Origin: Alistipes sp.
Lineage (GTDB): Bacteria > Bacteroidota > Bacteroidia > Bacteroidales > Rikenellaceae
NCBI GenBank assembly: GCA_017531305.1
Contig: JAFXLG010000009.1
Span: forward strand, 1-64,000
Direction: 5' to 3'
DNA: 64,000 nt
Shown in pieces: positions 63,038 through 64,000 of the stretch. Numbering within the stretch: position 1 is the first letter of the stretch; every line of letters begins with the position of its first letter. Below the pieces are notes generated by a model that was not told the origin of the DNA, did no database searches, and worked only from the letters and a program-made list of their open reading frames with translations. The position numbers and the translations under genes were made by a program.

Positions 63038-64000
63038 TTAATAATAGTTGTCGTACATCGACTGACTCTTCTCGTACTTCAAATCTTGCAACGAAGAAGC
63101 CTTAACGCCTATGTGGAAATTCCAACTTTTGTAGTATCCGAACGGAATCCACGAGAATGACATCTGCCAGCAGTGCAGATCACGTGTGATGTTGATCGAA
63201 GAGGCTGTCAATTTACGTTGTGTTATATCAAAACCTCCCGAAACCGTTGCCGACATCTTCTTCGAGAAGGTGATACTTCCGTTAAATCCGATTGTCTGCG
63301 TGACGTTACGTTTTATACCCGTTGTGCCGTTGTTAACGTACGTAAGATTGTAATTTACGTTGTAGTTAAATCCTAAGTTCCACGGCAACGAGAAGTCGTA
63401 ATATGCTTGTGACATATATTGTCTGCGCAGAGCAGGGTTCATCGTTCCGTAAGGATCGAAGAATGGGTTGGCGTACTCTGGCGGAATACTATTTATGTCG
63501 TTGATAGCAGGTGTCGAGGAGTCTCTTGATTGGAAGGTGTATCCAAAACTCCAACCTGCATTCATTATGCGTCCCAGATTACCTCGACTCCATGTGAGCT
63601 TATCGTATCTCTTACCCTCGGGCGTTACCTCATAAGGGTCGAGTGTTGTGCGCAGGTTGAGTCCGATCTTTTTGGTGATGGTAGAGCGGAGTGAGATACT
63701 GAGTGTAGAGAGCTTCATTGAGTCGGCAAGGAAGTTGTATGATCCGCCAATGCTCAAATCGTCAATGATTTTTACCTTCTTTATTCCAGTTGAGTCTCTG
63801 TCGCTACGCACCTTTGCCTCCAGACTTTGCGAGAGGTTAAATGTCATAGCCATATTCTTACCACTCGAAGGCACTCCGTATGTGCCTCCTGTGAATGGCG
63901 AATAGGTCATTGTACGACCTGTGGTATCGCTCTGGATAGTTTGGTAATATCCATATTTCTGCTTGCTGAAGTCAGGCGCATAAGCAAAACTTATCGATGG
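63038..64000 (-). CDS. lptD: LPS-assembly protein LptD, C-terminal part
   Basis: The frame runs to the window edge, so the N-terminus lies beyond 64000; about 320 residues are visible. The visible part is beta-barrel-like, with alternating aromatic strands and turns. The C-terminus (WQMSFSWIPFGYYKSWNFHIG, residues just before the KASSLQDLKYEKSQSMYDN end) matches the Bacteroidota form of LptD, the outer-membrane translocon that inserts lipopolysaccharide. Together with lpxK at 49.7 kb it supports an LPS-bearing outer membrane. Its stop is 44 nt before the ABC-F gene, so the two may be co-transcribed. Confidence 0.8.
   Translation of the reverse strand, partial: PSISFAYAPDFSKQKYGYYQTIQSDTTGRTMTYSPFTGGTYGVPSSGKNMAMTFNLSQSLEAKVRSDRDSTGIKKVKIIDDLSIGGSYNFLADSMKLSTLSISLRSTITKKIGLNLRTTLDPYEVTPEGKRYDKLTWSRGNLGRIMNAGWSFGYTFQSRDSSTPAINDINSIPPEYANPFFDPYGTMNPALRRQYMSQAYYDFSLPWNLGFNYNVNYNLTYVNNGTTGIKRNVTQTIGFNGSITFSKKMSATVSGGFDITQRKLTASSINITRDLHCWQMSFSWIPFGYYKSWNFHIGVKASSLQDLKYEKSQSMYDNYY

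Noticed and set aside
1..64000. Search for tRNA, rRNA, CRISPR, insertion sequences, phage or defence genes
   Set aside because: None seen: no cloverleaf-like stretch in the intergenic regions, no regularly spaced repeats, and no transposase, integrase or restriction gene.

Overview
The window looks like chromosomal DNA of a Bacteroidota member, most likely order Bacteroidales. Evidence: a SusC/SusD outer-membrane pair, an Rnf complex with a SoxR_RseC-type protein in front, a NagB-like/PIG-L fusion, a Bacteroidota-type LptD, GSCFA and DUF2851 proteins, a SecA of about 1,100 residues, and promoters of the Bacteroidota form TTTG-N19-21-TAnnTTTG before many genes. Genus cannot be fixed from sequence alone. 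I see no tRNA, rRNA, CRISPR array, insertion sequence, phage or integrase. Nearly everything is intact core metabolism, so the interest lies in regulatory DNA and in enzymes whose active sites have eroded.

Layout. 1-8.2 kb: end of a zinc-ribbon coiled-coil protein, then a likely operon nadE-rseC-rnfB-C-D-G-E-A, then a small rubredoxin. 8.2-11.8 kb: aspS (minus), tadA and a secreted TPR protein. 11.8-16.8 kb (minus): a TonB-dependent receptor almost abutting malQ. 16.9-22.4 kb (minus): two adjacent scavenging operons, nagB-like/PIG-L fusion-nagB-deoD and ribokinase-sugar transporter. 22.7-31.1 kb (plus): glycerophosphodiesterase, NCS2 nucleobase permease, then susC-susD-lipoprotein. 31.2-42.7 kb (minus): the complete nine-gene branched-chain amino acid operon ilvD-ilvB-ilvN-ilvC-leuA-leuC-leuD-leuB-ilvA.

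42.9-46.5 kb: a DsbA-like protein (minus), then DUF2148, luxS, a nucleosidase and a ZIP transporter. 46.5-49.5 kb (minus): M23 peptidase, PNPOx-like protein, ispD and a PH-like membrane protein. 49.6-51.2 kb: lpxK and ssb. 51.3-56.4 kb (minus): secA, a GH99-like secreted protein and dCMP deaminase. 56.6-60.1 kb (minus): a degenerate PafA-type phosphatase, sufE, a MIP18/SufT-like gene and DUF2851. 60.1-64 kb (minus): GSCFA protein, an ABC-F ATPase and the C-terminal part of lptD.

The strongest unexpected signal is in front of ilvD: a promoter, an unannotated 20-codon leader peptide rich in Leu/Ile/Val, and two mutually exclusive RNA hairpins (antiterminator and terminator). This has the layout of a classical ribosome-mediated attenuator controlling the whole operon. 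Other notable points are a PafA-family protein that has lost almost every catalytic residue, a NadE whose glutaminase nucleophile is replaced by Gly, a NagB-like domain with its Asp-Gly-His motif changed to Gln-Gly-Gln beside a normal NagB, and two places where a terminator's T-run also provides the -33 box of the next promoter.
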